Of a stretch of DNA of 36,087 bases, positions 1 to 9,484 are shown one piece after another (the first letter of the stretch is position 1; each line of letters begins with the position of its first letter). The stretch covers positions 1 through 36,087 of the forward strand of contig NZ_VOOR01000051.1 in NCBI RefSeq assembly GCF_007993045.1, written 5' to 3'. Position numbers and translations under genes: made by a program. Under the pieces are notes generated by a model. The model did not search any database. It had not been told where the DNA came from and saw only the letters and a program-made list of their open reading frames with translations. Origin of the DNA: Phaeodactylibacter luteus. GTDB lineage: Bacteria; Bacteroidota; Bacteroidia; Chitinophagales; Saprospiraceae.

Positions 1-348
1 TAGCAGCAGCACCTTTGTTTGGTGGCTGCCGCCGAAATGCTTTTCTTTGCGGCGCCTTTCCCGGGTGCATTCCTGCAGGCAGGTGTTAAAATCCGGTTAA
101 AGGGCAAAGGAGCGCGAACCGCTGCGTTAAGACTCAGGAAAGCCAAAACCTGTGGGGGTGCCAGCAGCCTAGCGGCTGGCCAGCCGGCAGGGGCTAAAGC
201 ACAACAAACCTGCATTTGTCACTACAACGGGTGCTGAGCAGCGCCCTTCCGTTTTTTCCATCGCATTTTGACCCGTGCAATGAAGCGGATCAAACGGCTA
301 CAATGCCCTTGGATAGGCCTGGAACGGGCCGCCCAACTAGTTTTGAAT
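1..348. other. Leader region upstream of sprA, no gene recognised
   Basis: I see no convincing coding region before sprA. Short open frames exist on both strands, but none resembles a known protein. A small inverted repeat (GCCAGC at 160-165 pairing with GCTGGC at 175-180) lies in a GC-rich stretch ending in GCCGGCAGG. A TAGTTTTG string at 338-345 resembles a Bacteroidota -7 box, but it abuts the chosen sprA start and has no well-spaced TTG box, so I do not call it a promoter. Confidence 0.4.
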
Positions 349-3300
349 ATGAACCGACTACTTCTACTTTTTGCCCTGTCTGCTGCAACGGCACCTTTCG
401 CTTTCGCTGAACCGGACAACCTGAGCGACCCTTACCGGAAAGCTATGGTTGTTGCCTTAGACACTTTCCCCGATTTGGACGAGCGGTTTGGGGACTTTAT
501 CACCAACCCCAACGCCAACCCTTTTGACCTGCAGGACCCCAACGCCATAGAGCAAAATGTGGAGTACGACCCTGCAACAGGCCAATATATCATTACCGAA
601 AAAATTGGGGACGACTACTACCGCCCCCCTACTTTCCTCTCTTTCGATGAATACATGGAGCTGCGCCGCAAACAGGACGAACAGCGCTACTTCAGCGAGC
701 TCTCCGGCGCTTCTTCCTCCGGCTTCGGTGGCGCTAATGACCCTATCGCAGAGATCGACGTCAAGGAGAACCTCCTCGAACGCCTCTTTGGCGGTACTCA
801 GGTAGACATCCGCCCTCAGGGCAATATCGACCTCACCTTTGGGGTGCGCTCTAGCCGCACTGAGCGCCCTGACTTGCCCGAACGGCAGCGGAACCTTACC
901 AATTTTGACTTCGACATGGACATCAATATGAACGTCGTCGGCAAGATTGGGGAAAAATTGAACCTGACTACCACCTATAATACCAATGCCAATTTTAATT
1001 TCGATAACCAGATCAAGCTCGACTACAATTCCGACAACTTTGCCGGGGGCGAAGATGCTATCCTGCAAAAAATTGAAGCGGGCAACGTGAGCCTGCCGCT
1101 GCGCGGCAACCTTATCCAAGGCGGGCAGAGCTTGTTCGGGCTAAAAACAGAACTGAAATTTGGCCACCTCCGCCTGACGGCCATCGCCTCCCAGCAACGG
1201 TCTCAGCGGGAGAATATCCAGATCGAGGGCGGAAGCCAGGTACAGGAGTTTGAAGTACGTGCAGATGAATATGACGAAAACCGCCATTTCCTGCTTACCC
1301 ATTACAACCGGGACAACTTCAACCGGTCCCTGCGCAACCTGCCTCAGGTCAACAGCCTCTTCAAAATCAAGAAGCTGGAAGTCTGGATCACCAACGACCG
1401 GAATGAGGTGACGGATGTCCGAGATATTGTAGCCCTGGCCGACCTGGCCGAGCCCACTTTGCTCGTCAGCCCTGATAAAGTCACGCCCAACCCCAATTGG
1501 AACCGCCTTGACCTCATCGACCGGAAGCCCCTGCCCGATAACGCAGCCAACGACCTTTACAGCCGTATCATCAGCCAAGGGGAAAACATCCGCAATATCG
1601 ACCGTGCGGTGGCGACTTTGAGAAACGAATTTGACCTGCAGCAAAACCGCGACTTCGAGAAGGTGAGCGCTCGTAAGCTGCAGCCTTCTGAGTATACTTT
1701 CCACCCCGAGCTTGGCTTCATTTCGGTCAACATCAATGTACAGCCCGATCAGGTGCTCGGTGTGGCTTTTGAGTACGAGTACAATGGCAATATCTACCGC
1801 GTGGGGGAGATGTCCATCAACAACAGCACCGTAGGCACAGATACCACCAACCTGACCCCGAAGGTGCTCTTCGTGAAGATGCTCAAAAGCATGACACAGC
1901 GCACGGATGTGCCAACCTGGGACCTGATGATGAAAAACGTCTATTCTATTGGCGCTTTTCAGGTCAATCAACAGGACTTCCGGCTCGACATCTTCTACGA
2001 TGACCCAGGGGCTGGGCAGAAGCGTTTTATCCCAGAAACGGAGATCGCTGGCATCCCCCTTTTGCGGGTGTTCAACCTCGACAACCTCAATACCCAAGGC
2101 GACCCGCAGCCCGATGGTATTTTCGACTTTGTGCCGGGGGTGACCATCAACCCGCGCAACGGCCGTATTATGTTCCCGGTCTTAGAGCCCTTTGGCTCCG
2201 ACCTTTCACAGGAGATCAACGATGAAGAGCTCCGGCGGAAATACGTCTACGATTCGCTTTACGAAACCACCAAGTTCCTGGCACAGGAATCGGCAGAACA
2301 GAACCGTTTTATCATCCGGGGGGAGTACAAGTCCAGCGTTTCTTCAGAAATCTCGCTTGGTGCGTTCAACATCCCGCAAGGCTCGGTGAGTGTCCGTGCC
2401 GGTGGGCAGGAGCTAAAAGAGGGCATCGACTATGAAGTGGACTATGCCATCGGCAAAGTCCGCATCCTCAACGACGCCATACTGCAGTCTGGGGTGCCGG
2501 TCAATATCTCTTTTGAGGACAATACCTTGTTCGGTTTTCAACAGAAAACCATGGTCGGGCTCAGGGCCGACTATCAGGTAGACGAGAACTTCAATATCGG
2601 AGCTACTTTCCTCAAGCTTTTCGAGCGGCCCTTTACCCAAAAGGTGAATGTAGGCGATGACCCCATCAACAATAACATCTATGGCCTGGATATGAACCTA
2701 AGCCGTCAGGCTCCATGGCTGACCCGCGCGGTGGATGCCCTGCCAGGGATTTCTACTAAGGAGCCTTCAAGCATTACCGTGGCGGCTGAAGTAGCTGCCA
2801 TTCAGCCTGGGCACGCCCGTGCCATCAACCAGAATAGCCGGGACAAAGGCGGTGTCGTTTATATAGATGACTTTGAGGGGAGCGGTAGCAGCTTCGACCT
2901 CCGGGCACAGGCCAACCGCTGGCGCTTGGCGAGTGTACCCGGCAACGATGCACAGAACAACAACCCCCGTTTCCCGGAAGGGGAGCTGATCAATGACCTG
3001 CGCTACGGCGCCAACAGGGCAATGCTCAATTGGTACCGCATTGACCAAGTTGCACGGAATGGGGCTGATAACGACAATATTTTCACCAGCCAGGTGATGC
3101 AGACTGAAGTTTTCCCCAACCTTCAACTGCAGCCCAATCAGCTGCCCAATATCCAGACTTTCGACCTGCGCTACTACCCCAATGAGCGGGGGCCTTACAA
3201 CTTTGATGTGCCCGATGGGTACCCAGGCTTTTCCCGAGGGGTCAACCTTTCCAACGGGCAAGTAGAGCTGAATGACCCCAGTACCCGTTGGGCAGGCATT

Positions 3301-6300
3301 ATGCGCGATCTGACTACCAATGATTTCCAGTCTGCCAATATCGAATTCTTGGAATTTTGGATGCTTAGCCCTTTCCTGGACGAGTCTGGAGATGGCGCAG
3401 CCCAAGATGCAGCCGGGCGGGAGGGCGATCTTTACATCAACTTGGGCAATGTCTCTGAGGATGTCCTCCGTGACTCCCGCCTGTTCTTTGAGAATGGCTT
3501 GCCTGGCCCGGCCAACCCCAACCGGCGGACCAACGAAACGGCTTGGTCTAGGGTGCCGGTCTCCCAGCAGATTACCCGTGCTTTTGACAACGACGAGGAA
3601 ACACGAGCCTTACAAGACGTTGGCCTTGATGGCTTGTCAGACGAGGATGAGCGCGATAAGTATGCCGATTACCTCGCCGCACTTTCTGCAGTGAATGCTG
3701 TGGTAGCCTCTCAGGTGGCTGTCGACCCCGCTCAAGACAATTTCCGCTACTATAACGACGGGAACTGGAGCAATGAAGAAGGGGTGTACGACCGTTACCG
3801 CCAATTCAACAACCCGGATGGCAACTCCCGCTCGGCTTCTCAGAATACGGGCAACCAAAACCTCCGGCAGACCGGCACGAACGTCCCAGATTCTGAGGAC
3901 CTTAACCAAGACAATACCCTGAACGAATCAGAGGCTTACTTTGAGTATAAAATCCCTTTGCGCCGTAGCCAGGAGCGCCCCGGCGAAATTGATACGGATC
4001 AAACCCCGTTCATTACCGATCAGCGTGTTGCAGATAATGGCCGGATCTGGTACCGCTTCCGTATTCCGCTCGACGGCCCGCAGAAGCGCTCCGTAGGGGG
4101 GATCCGGGACTTCCGCAGCATCCAATTTATGCGGATGTACCTGCAAGAGTTTGAAGCACCGGTAACCTTGCGTTTTGCCCGCCTCGAACTGGTGCGCAAC
4201 CAATGGCGCCGCTATCGTCCGGACCTTTCCGAAATTGGCGGCCCGGCTATCGCCAACTGCAATGATGACGAAACGGCTTTCACCGTTGACAACGTCAACA
4301 TCGAAGAAAACAATGGCCGCCTTCCGTTCAACTATGTCCTGCCCGATGGAATCCAGCGGGAGCGCGCCGTGGGGGTGTTCACCAATCTGCAGAACGAGCA
4401 GTCGCTCACCATGGATATCGAAGACCTTTGCAATGGTGCGGAGCGCGCTATCTTCAAAGTGATCAATATGGACATGCGGGTATATGAGCGCTTCAAAATG
4501 TTCATCCACGCAGAAGAGACCAATGGGGCCACCATCCCAGATGGGGCAACCTCCATATTTGTCCGTTTGGGCAGTGATTTTCAGGGCAACTACTACGAGT
4601 ATGAGATCCCGCTAACGATGTCACAAGTGGAAGACCTGATGGGCAGCCCGAATAGCCCGGAGTACAAACGTGCCGTTTGGCGCCCTGATAATGAGTTCGA
4701 TTTTGGCCTGCAGGAGCTGGTGGACCTCAAAAAAGAGCGCAATGCCCAAGGCGTTAGCTTAGCTGATGAGTACAGCATCGAAAAACAGGTAGGAGAAAAA
4801 ATCCACAAACTGAAAATCAGGGGCAACCCTAGTGTCGGACAGGTCAAAGTTTTGATGGTAGGAGTGCGAAACCCCTATGACTTCAATACCGATGACGAGC
4901 TCTACGATCTAGAGGTCTGGCTGAACGAGCTGCGCCTGACCGGGCTGGATGAGCGTGGCGGAGCAGCAGCTACCGCAAGGGTAGATGCTCAGCTGGCGGA
5001 TTTTGGTTCGGTGACCATGGCGGGCAATTTTAGCAGTATCGGTTTTGGTGCACTGGACCAGAAGGTGCAGGAGCGGGCCAGAGAGCGGATAACAGGCTAC
5101 GATTTCGCAGTCAATTTCAACTTGGATAAGTTCCTGCCCGAACGTTGGGGGCTCCGCTTGCCGCTTTATGCACAGCTGTCCAATACCACCACTACCCCTG
5201 AATTTGACCCCTATGACCTGGATATCACCCTGGATGATAAGCTGCGAGATATCGACAGCCCAGAAGTGCGGGATTCCGTCAGGTCTGCCGCACAGGAAGT
5301 GACGACTATCCGTAGTGTCAACCTGACCAATGTACGCAAGGAGCGTACCGACAACTCCAAAGCGCCTATGCCCTGGGATATTTCCAATTTCAGTGCGTCT
5401 TATTCTTATACAGAAACTGAATACCAAGACCCCATCATTGAGTTCAATGAAGAGGAGCAGCATACTGGGGCCATCGATTATTCCTACAGCCGCCGCGCCA
5501 ATTACATTCAGCCGCTGAAGGCGATCAACGTAGATGCCCTGAAGCTGATTTCGGAGTTCAATTTCAACCCGCTGCCCAACTCCTTTACTTTTAGCTCGGT
5601 CATGAACCGGACCTTTGAAACGACGAGTTACCGCTTCACGGATGTAGCCCCGCAGTTCCGTACGTTTTACAACAAGCGCTTTACCTGGAACCGGGATTAC
5701 GACTTACAGTGGGACTTGACGAAGTCGCTCAAGTTCAACTTCAATGCGACCAACAGTGCGGTCATCGATGAGCCCGACGAAACCGCCTTGGTAGAGCAGT
5801 TTGGGTTTGAGCGGGCCCGGCAGATCCGGAGGGACAGCATTTGGACCAACATTCAGCAGTTTGGCCGCCCGAAGAATTACCAGCACAACATCAGCGTAGG
5901 CTATGACCTGCCCATTAAGCACATTCCCTTGCTCAAGGGCTGGGTGACTGCCAAGGTGCAGTACCAGGGCAACTACAACTGGTCAGCTGCAGCCCTGAAT
6001 GTTGACAGCCTCGGCAACGTTATCCAAAACAACCAAAACCGTACAGCAGACTTGGACTTTGACCTAGAGCGCCTGTACGACAAAATTGGCTATCTCCGTA
6101 AAATCAACCGGGGCAACCGTGGTGGTGCTTCCCGGGGGCGTGCGCCCAGCCCACGTGGCCGCGGCCGTGGCAATGCGGAAGAGGAAGGGCAGGATGAGGA
6201 TAAAAAAGACAGGGACCCCTCCACCCTCGAGCGGGTGCTTGTCCGGCCGCTGCTTTCCGTAAGGAGGGTGCGCTTCAACTACAATGAACAATTCTCTACT

Positions 6301-7734
6301 ACCGTGCCGGGCTATATGCCCCGTTCTGAAATTTTGGGGCTGAACAACTTCGAGTCCCCGGGATGGGATTTTGTAGCCGGCCTACAGCCAAATATCCGCA
6401 ACCTAACGGAAGACCAGCGTTTCAACCCCAATGCAGACAACCTTTCCGGCGACTGGCTGCGGGAAAATGAACGGTGGATCACCGGCAGCTCTTTCTTGAA
6501 TCAGGAAGTACAGCAGACCTACTCCGAACGCTTTGATGCTAAGGCTACTATAGAGCCTTTCCAAGACTTCCGCATAGACTTGGAGCTGAACCGTACGTTC
6601 CAAGAAAACTTCTCTGAGTCATTCAAGGATACCCTTCCGGGCGATGGGGTAAGGAATTTGGTGCATACGGTGCCCTACCGTACTGGCAGTATGCAGATTA
6701 CCTACAACGCGTTGAGCACGCTGTTCAATGATAGCGATGACGATATAACAGCCTTGTTTAGCACTTTCGAAGCGAACCGGATCATCATTTCCCAACGCCT
6801 TGGAGAGGGGGTCCACCAAGATGAAAACCTGGGGCAGCAGGGGTATTCGGACGGTTATGGCAACACTCAGCAGGAGGTTATCCTTCCTGCCTTTATCGCG
6901 GCCTACAGGGGGGAAGACCCCAACAATACCCGGTTGAATATTTTTGACCAAATGCCCTCGATCAACTGGCGCTTGCAGTATAATGGGCTTTCGAGGGTCC
7001 CATTTTTCAGCAAAGTTTTCCAGAATTTCTCTCTTTCCCACGGCTACAATTCTACACTGAGCGTAAATAATTTCCGGACGAGCCTGCCCTATCTGGCTAC
7101 CCGGTCTACATCTCCTATAGATACGGGCTCGTTCAATTTCTATCCAAGGCTGGAAATCGCGGACGTGGTCATCCAAGAATCTTTTGCTCCTCTCATTGGC
7201 TTGGATATGACGCTGACCAATGGCATCAGCTTCAATGTGGATTATAAAAAATCCAGGACGCTGGCTCTGAGCACCGTCAATTATCAGCTCAATGAAACTC
7301 AGTCTGAGGAGTTTACCGTTGGCTTTGGCTACCTGATCCGGAACGTGGATATCCCATTCCTTACAGGTAGCGGGAAACGGAAAAACAACCGAAGGGACGA
7401 GGAAGAAGCCGAAGAGGAGAACCAGTCGGGCAGGAATAATAACCGGCGAGGGGGCGGCGGTGGGCGTGGCCTGCAAGGGCAGGACCTTGACATCAACTTC
7501 GATATGTCGATCCGGGATGATGTTACTTTTGCGCACCGCTTAGACGAAGGCATCCGTGAACCAACGCGAGGCAACTACGCCCTGTCGCTTTCGCCTTCTG
7601 TGGAGTACGCCATTAGTCAGCGCTTGTCGCTGCGGCTGTTTTTTGACTACCGCCGCACAGTGCCTGCTACTTCTGCTGGTTTCCCACGGACCGACGCATC
7701 GGGCGGTGTGATTGTACGGTTCCAGTTGAATTAA
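349..7734 (+). CDS. sprA: Type IX secretion outer-membrane translocon SprA
   Basis: SprA is the very large outer-membrane beta-barrel through which type IX secretion cargo (gliding adhesins, secreted enzymes) leaves the cell; the P. gingivalis homologue is Sov. The 2461-residue product has the family's usual size (about 2400), an N-terminal signal peptide (LLLLFALSAATAPFAFA), many alternating aromatic/polar strands such as FNFNATNSAV, and a barrel-like C-terminus ending in VRFQLN. The chosen ATG gives a clean signal peptide. In-frame ATG at 280 and TTG at 268 would add an atypical N-extension, so the exact start is uncertain. Two low-complexity Arg/Gly plus acidic stretches (about residues 1923-1957 and 2341-2380) interrupt the C-terminal part and may be loops. 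A strong terminator follows the stop. Family assignment is firm; topology is inferred. Confidence 0.95.
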   Translation: MNRLLLLFALSAATAPFAFAEPDNLSDPYRKAMVVALDTFPDLDERFGDFITNPNANPFDLQDPNAIEQNVEYDPATGQYIITEKIGDDYYRPPTFLSFDEYMELRRKQDEQRYFSELSGASSSGFGGANDPIAEIDVKENLLERLFGGTQVDIRPQGNIDLTFGVRSSRTERPDLPERQRNLTNFDFDMDINMNVVGKIGEKLNLTTTYNTNANFNFDNQIKLDYNSDNFAGGEDAILQKIEAGNVSLPLRGNLIQGGQSLFGLKTELKFGHLRLTAIASQQRSQRENIQIEGGSQVQEFEVRADEYDENRHFLLTHYNRDNFNRSLRNLPQVNSLFKIKKLEVWITNDRNEVTDVRDIVALADLAEPTLLVSPDKVTPNPNWNRLDLIDRKPLPDNAANDLYSRIISQGENIRNIDRAVATLRNEFDLQQNRDFEKVSARKLQPSEYTFHPELGFISVNINVQPDQVLGVAFEYEYNGNIYRVGEMSINNSTVGTDTTNLTPKVLFVKMLKSMTQRTDVPTWDLMMKNVYSIGAFQVNQQDFRLDIFYDDPGAGQKRFIPETEIAGIPLLRVFNLDNLNTQGDPQPDGIFDFVPGVTINPRNGRIMFPVLEPFGSDLSQEINDEELRRKYVYDSLYETTKFLAQESAEQNRFIIRGEYKSSVSSEISLGAFNIPQGSVSVRAGGQELKEGIDYEVDYAIGKVRILNDAILQSGVPVNISFEDNTLFGFQQKTMVGLRADYQVDENFNIGATFLKLFERPFTQKVNVGDDPINNNIYGLDMNLSRQAPWLTRAVDALPGISTKEPSSITVAAEVAAIQPGHARAINQNSRDKGGVVYIDDFEGSGSSFDLRAQANRWRLASVPGNDAQNNNPRFPEGELINDLRYGANRAMLNWYRIDQVARNGADNDNIFTSQVMQTEVFPNLQLQPNQLPNIQTFDLRYYPNERGPYNFDVPDGYPGFSRGVNLSNGQVELNDPSTRWAGIMRDLTTNDFQSANIEFLEFWMLSPFLDESGDGAAQDAAGREGDLYINLGNVSEDVLRDSRLFFENGLPGPANPNRRTNETAWSRVPVSQQITRAFDNDEETRALQDVGLDGLSDEDERDKYADYLAALSAVNAVVASQVAVDPAQDNFRYYNDGNWSNEEGVYDRYRQFNNPDGNSRSASQNTGNQNLRQTGTNVPDSEDLNQDNTLNESEAYFEYKIPLRRSQERPGEIDTDQTPFITDQRVADNGRIWYRFRIPLDGPQKRSVGGIRDFRSIQFMRMYLQEFEAPVTLRFARLELVRNQWRRYRPDLSEIGGPAIANCNDDETAFTVDNVNIEENNGRLPFNYVLPDGIQRERAVGVFTNLQNEQSLTMDIEDLCNGAERAIFKVINMDMRVYERFKMFIHAEETNGATIPDGATSIFVRLGSDFQGNYYEYEIPLTMSQVEDLMGSPNSPEYKRAVWRPDNEFDFGLQELVDLKKERNAQGVSLADEYSIEKQVGEKIHKLKIRGNPSVGQVKVLMVGVRNPYDFNTDDELYDLEVWLNELRLTGLDERGGAAATARVDAQLADFGSVTMAGNFSSIGFGALDQKVQERARERITGYDFAVNFNLDKFLPERWGLRLPLYAQLSNTTTTPEFDPYDLDITLDDKLRDIDSPEVRDSVRSAAQEVTTIRSVNLTNVRKERTDNSKAPMPWDISNFSASYSYTETEYQDPIIEFNEEEQHTGAIDYSYSRRANYIQPLKAINVDALKLISEFNFNPLPNSFTFSSVMNRTFETTSYRFTDVAPQFRTFYNKRFTWNRDYDLQWDLTKSLKFNFNATNSAVIDEPDETALVEQFGFERARQIRRDSIWTNIQQFGRPKNYQHNISVGYDLPIKHIPLLKGWVTAKVQYQGNYNWSAAALNVDSLGNVIQNNQNRTADLDFDLERLYDKIGYLRKINRGNRGGASRGRAPSPRGRGRGNAEEEGQDEDKKDRDPSTLERVLVRPLLSVRRVRFNYNEQFSTTVPGYMPRSEILGLNNFESPGWDFVAGLQPNIRNLTEDQRFNPNADNLSGDWLRENERWITGSSFLNQEVQQTYSERFDAKATIEPFQDFRIDLELNRTFQENFSESFKDTLPGDGVRNLVHTVPYRTGSMQITYNALSTLFNDSDDDITALFSTFEANRIIISQRLGEGVHQDENLGQQGYSDGYGNTQQEVILPAFIAAYRGEDPNNTRLNIFDQMPSINWRLQYNGLSRVPFFSKVFQNFSLSHGYNSTLSVNNFRTSLPYLATRSTSPIDTGSFNFYPRLEIADVVIQESFAPLIGLDMTLTNGISFNVDYKKSRTLALSTVNYQLNETQSEEFTVGFGYLIRNVDIPFLTGSGKRKNNRRDEEEAEEENQSGRNNNRRGGGGGRGLQGQDLDINFDMSIRDDVTFAHRLDEGIREPTRGNYALSLSPSVEYAISQRLSLRLFFDYRRTVPATSAGFPRTDASGGVIVRFQLN

Positions 7735-7748
7735 GTGCCTTACAGGTT

Positions 7749-7790
7749 AAACCGGGCTACAGCTTCATGGTTGTAGCCCGGTTTTGTTTT
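7749..7790 (+). terminator. Rho-independent terminator of sprA
   Basis: A perfect 13-bp stem (7749-7761 with 7772-7784) and a 10-base loop are followed by TGTTTT. It begins 15 bases after the sprA stop codon, so sprA is probably transcribed alone or as the last gene of its unit. Confidence 0.9.
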
Positions 7791-7848
7791 GTGGCCAGTT
7801 GGGCGAAGGGCGGAATGACATGGCTGGGCTGTGGTATGCAAGCAGAAA

Positions 7849-8018
7849 TTAGTGCCTTAAGCCATAAATCTCTGATACTTAAGTTGAAGTTACTTTCCGG
7901 CTAATCAAGGCGAAGGTTCGCGACTTTAGCCCGAGCTAAAGGAGCGGTTCTTTAACGAAGAGTAGGCGGAAAACAACGAAACTTGGGGTGTCAAGGATTT
8001 ATGGCTTGAGGCACTAGG
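7849..8018. mobile_element. MITE-like 170-bp self-complementary element
   Basis: The outer ends are imperfect inverted repeats: TAGTGCCTTAAGCCATAAATC near 7850-7870 and, on the other strand near 7997-8017, the same sequence with one change in the TTAA part. The similarity continues inward through AAGTT, TTTCCG, CTA and TC blocks to a central hairpin, TTTAGC (7925-7930) pairing with GCTAAA (7935-7940). The midpoint of the ends and the midpoint of the central hairpin agree within about one base, so the whole element is one long imperfect palindrome. It has no gene. A miniature inverted-repeat transposable element or a folded RNA element are the two readings; only one copy is present in this window. 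Confidence 0.65.
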
Positions 8019-8053
8019 TAAAAAAGGAGCGCGATGGATTGGTCAAATCAGTA

Positions 8054-9160
8054 CTATTGCCAGCCCAGCGCGCGCACCATACGGTGGAAGATATCCGTAT
8101 TATCATACATCCCCCTGAAGTAGCCTGCCCCGGGGCCAAATGCAAATACCGGTATCATCGTAGCGGTATGATAATCCGTAGCGAAGGCTGCGATCAGCGA
8201 ATCTTGCGTGGAGCCTGGCTGGATAGCGAGCCCTCCGGTTTCATGGTCTCCGGTTACAATGACCAGGGTCTCCTTGTTTTTTACAGCAAACTTCAGCACC
8301 TCTCTGACTGCAAGGTCGAAGTCGTTCAGTTCGGAAAGAAGGTAGTCAAAATCCTGTTTATGCCCCCCCCAATCGATCTGTGCCCCTTCAATCATCAGGA
8401 AGAACCCCTTGTCCGATGCCCGCTCGAGAAAACGGGTGGCCGTACGGCTGGCAAAAGGGAGGTAGTCCCGTCCTGCTGAAAATGCTGGCGGGTTTTCCAT
8501 GGCAGTGAAGTAGCCGAACTTTTGGTTGAAATTGGGCTGCAGGGTAGCAAAAGGCTGTTCGTATACGCTGGAGATCAGGTACCCGGAGCGCTGCATGATT
8601 TCAATCAAATCGTTTTGGTCTTGTGAGCGTTGGTTGAAATACTTCATGCCACCGCCCACAAAAAAATCCACTCCGGACTGCGTCAGCTGCACCGCAATGT
8701 CTTCATACTGCCCACGTAGGGGGACGTGCGCAAAAAAAGCGGCGGGGGTCGCATGTACGATGGGGGCTGTAGTGACCAGCCCGGTCGCCAAGCCTCGTTG
8801 CTCTGCCATTTCGAGGATGGTGGGCACAGATTCCAAGCGCTCGTTGAGCCCGAGCGCGGAGTTGTTAGTTTTGGAGCCTGTGGCAAAAGCAGTTGCCCCT
8901 GCAGCAGAGTCGGTGACCAAGTTGTCAGCAGAATGTACTTGCTGAATGCCGGTCACGGGGAAGCGCTCTATGCTTAGTGGTTTCCCCTCGTGATACATGC
9001 TAGCTGTGATTTGAGCGATGCCCATGCCATCGCCAATCAGCAGGATAACATTTCTGGGCGCTGCTTCCCCTTCGCTGAGCGCAGGCAGGGTAGCAGGGGA
9101 CGGGCAGCCCATAGCGGTCAGCGTAAGCAGGACAAGAAAATACCGTAGATAATATGCCAT
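8054..9160 (-). CDS. Alkaline phosphatase, PhoA family lipoprotein
   Basis: A phosphomonoesterase releasing inorganic phosphate from organic phosphates outside the cytoplasm. The 368-residue protein starts with a lipoprotein signal ending in LTAMGC (Cys19), so it is likely anchored in a membrane. The active-site set of the family is visible: Asp44 in IGDGMG, nucleophile Ser85 in VTDSAAGATAFATG, Glu258 in EGAQIDWGGH with Asp263 and His267, Asp305/His306 in VTGDHETGG, and His331 in TDYHTA. Length is somewhat short compared with E. coli PhoA, as expected for compact bacterial members. The gene stands alone on the minus strand between the MITE-like element and repeat copy A. No pho box was recognised upstream. 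Confidence 0.93.
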   Translation of the reverse strand: MAYYLRYFLVLLTLTAMGCPSPATLPALSEGEAAPRNVILLIGDGMGIAQITASMYHEGKPLSIERFPVTGIQQVHSADNLVTDSAAGATAFATGSKTNNSALGLNERLESVPTILEMAEQRGLATGLVTTAPIVHATPAAFFAHVPLRGQYEDIAVQLTQSGVDFFVGGGMKYFNQRSQDQNDLIEIMQRSGYLISSVYEQPFATLQPNFNQKFGYFTAMENPPAFSAGRDYLPFASRTATRFLERASDKGFFLMIEGAQIDWGGHKQDFDYLLSELNDFDLAVREVLKFAVKNKETLVIVTGDHETGGLAIQPGSTQDSLIAAFATDYHTATMIPVFAFGPGAGYFRGMYDNTDIFHRMVRALGWQ

Positions 9161-9178
9161 AGCCTAAGTTGTGTGTCT

Positions 9179-9370
9179 GGGCGCAAACCAGATTGTCATT
9201 TTTTTGGAGGGCCTGCCCCTGCCTGCGGACAGGTGCCGCTATGCTACGGGGCTCGCTGCCCGCTCGGCCCTGTCGGGCTTGCCACCCCTTCGCAGCGCTA
9301 GGCCGATGCCAGGCTGTCAGGCTATAAAGCCCGAAAAGCATAAATGCCTGCGATATTTTGGTTTACGCCC
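9179..9370 (+). repeat. Dispersed GC-rich palindromic repeat, copy A
   Basis: The fullest copy of a family found five times in this window. It starts GGGCGCAAACCAG, runs through CCTGCCCCTGCC, GCTATGCTACGGGGCTCGCT, CGCAGCGCTAGGCC and GCCTGCGATATTTT, and ends TTTACGCCC. The first hairpin (CCTGCC, four-base loop, GACAGG, around 9222-9233) has one mismatch here; the second is GCCC-TGTC-GGGC. It fills most of the gap between the phosphatase start and the dprA stop. Open frames crossing it are artefacts of the repeat. Just beyond it, CCCGGG boxes at 9381-9386 and 9413-9418 enclose a small GGCT/AGCC stem. Confidence 0.85.
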
Positions 9371-9484
9371 GGGTGTCTTTCCCGGGAGGGGGCTGTTTTG
9401 TAGAGCCAACTGCCCGGGAGGACATCAAAGATACTCTGCTGAGTTTATGGAACACAAATTTCCAGCGGCTTATTCCGTTGAGGC

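Noticed and set aside
338-345. TAGTTTTG as a -7 box for sprA
   Set aside because: It ends three bases before the chosen start codon and the nearest TTG is about 26 bases upstream, so spacing does not fit unless the message is leaderless.
457-7536. Several long open frames on the minus strand opposite sprA (up to about 318 codons)
   Set aside because: They are antisense shadows created by sprA codon bias and show no domains or signal peptides.
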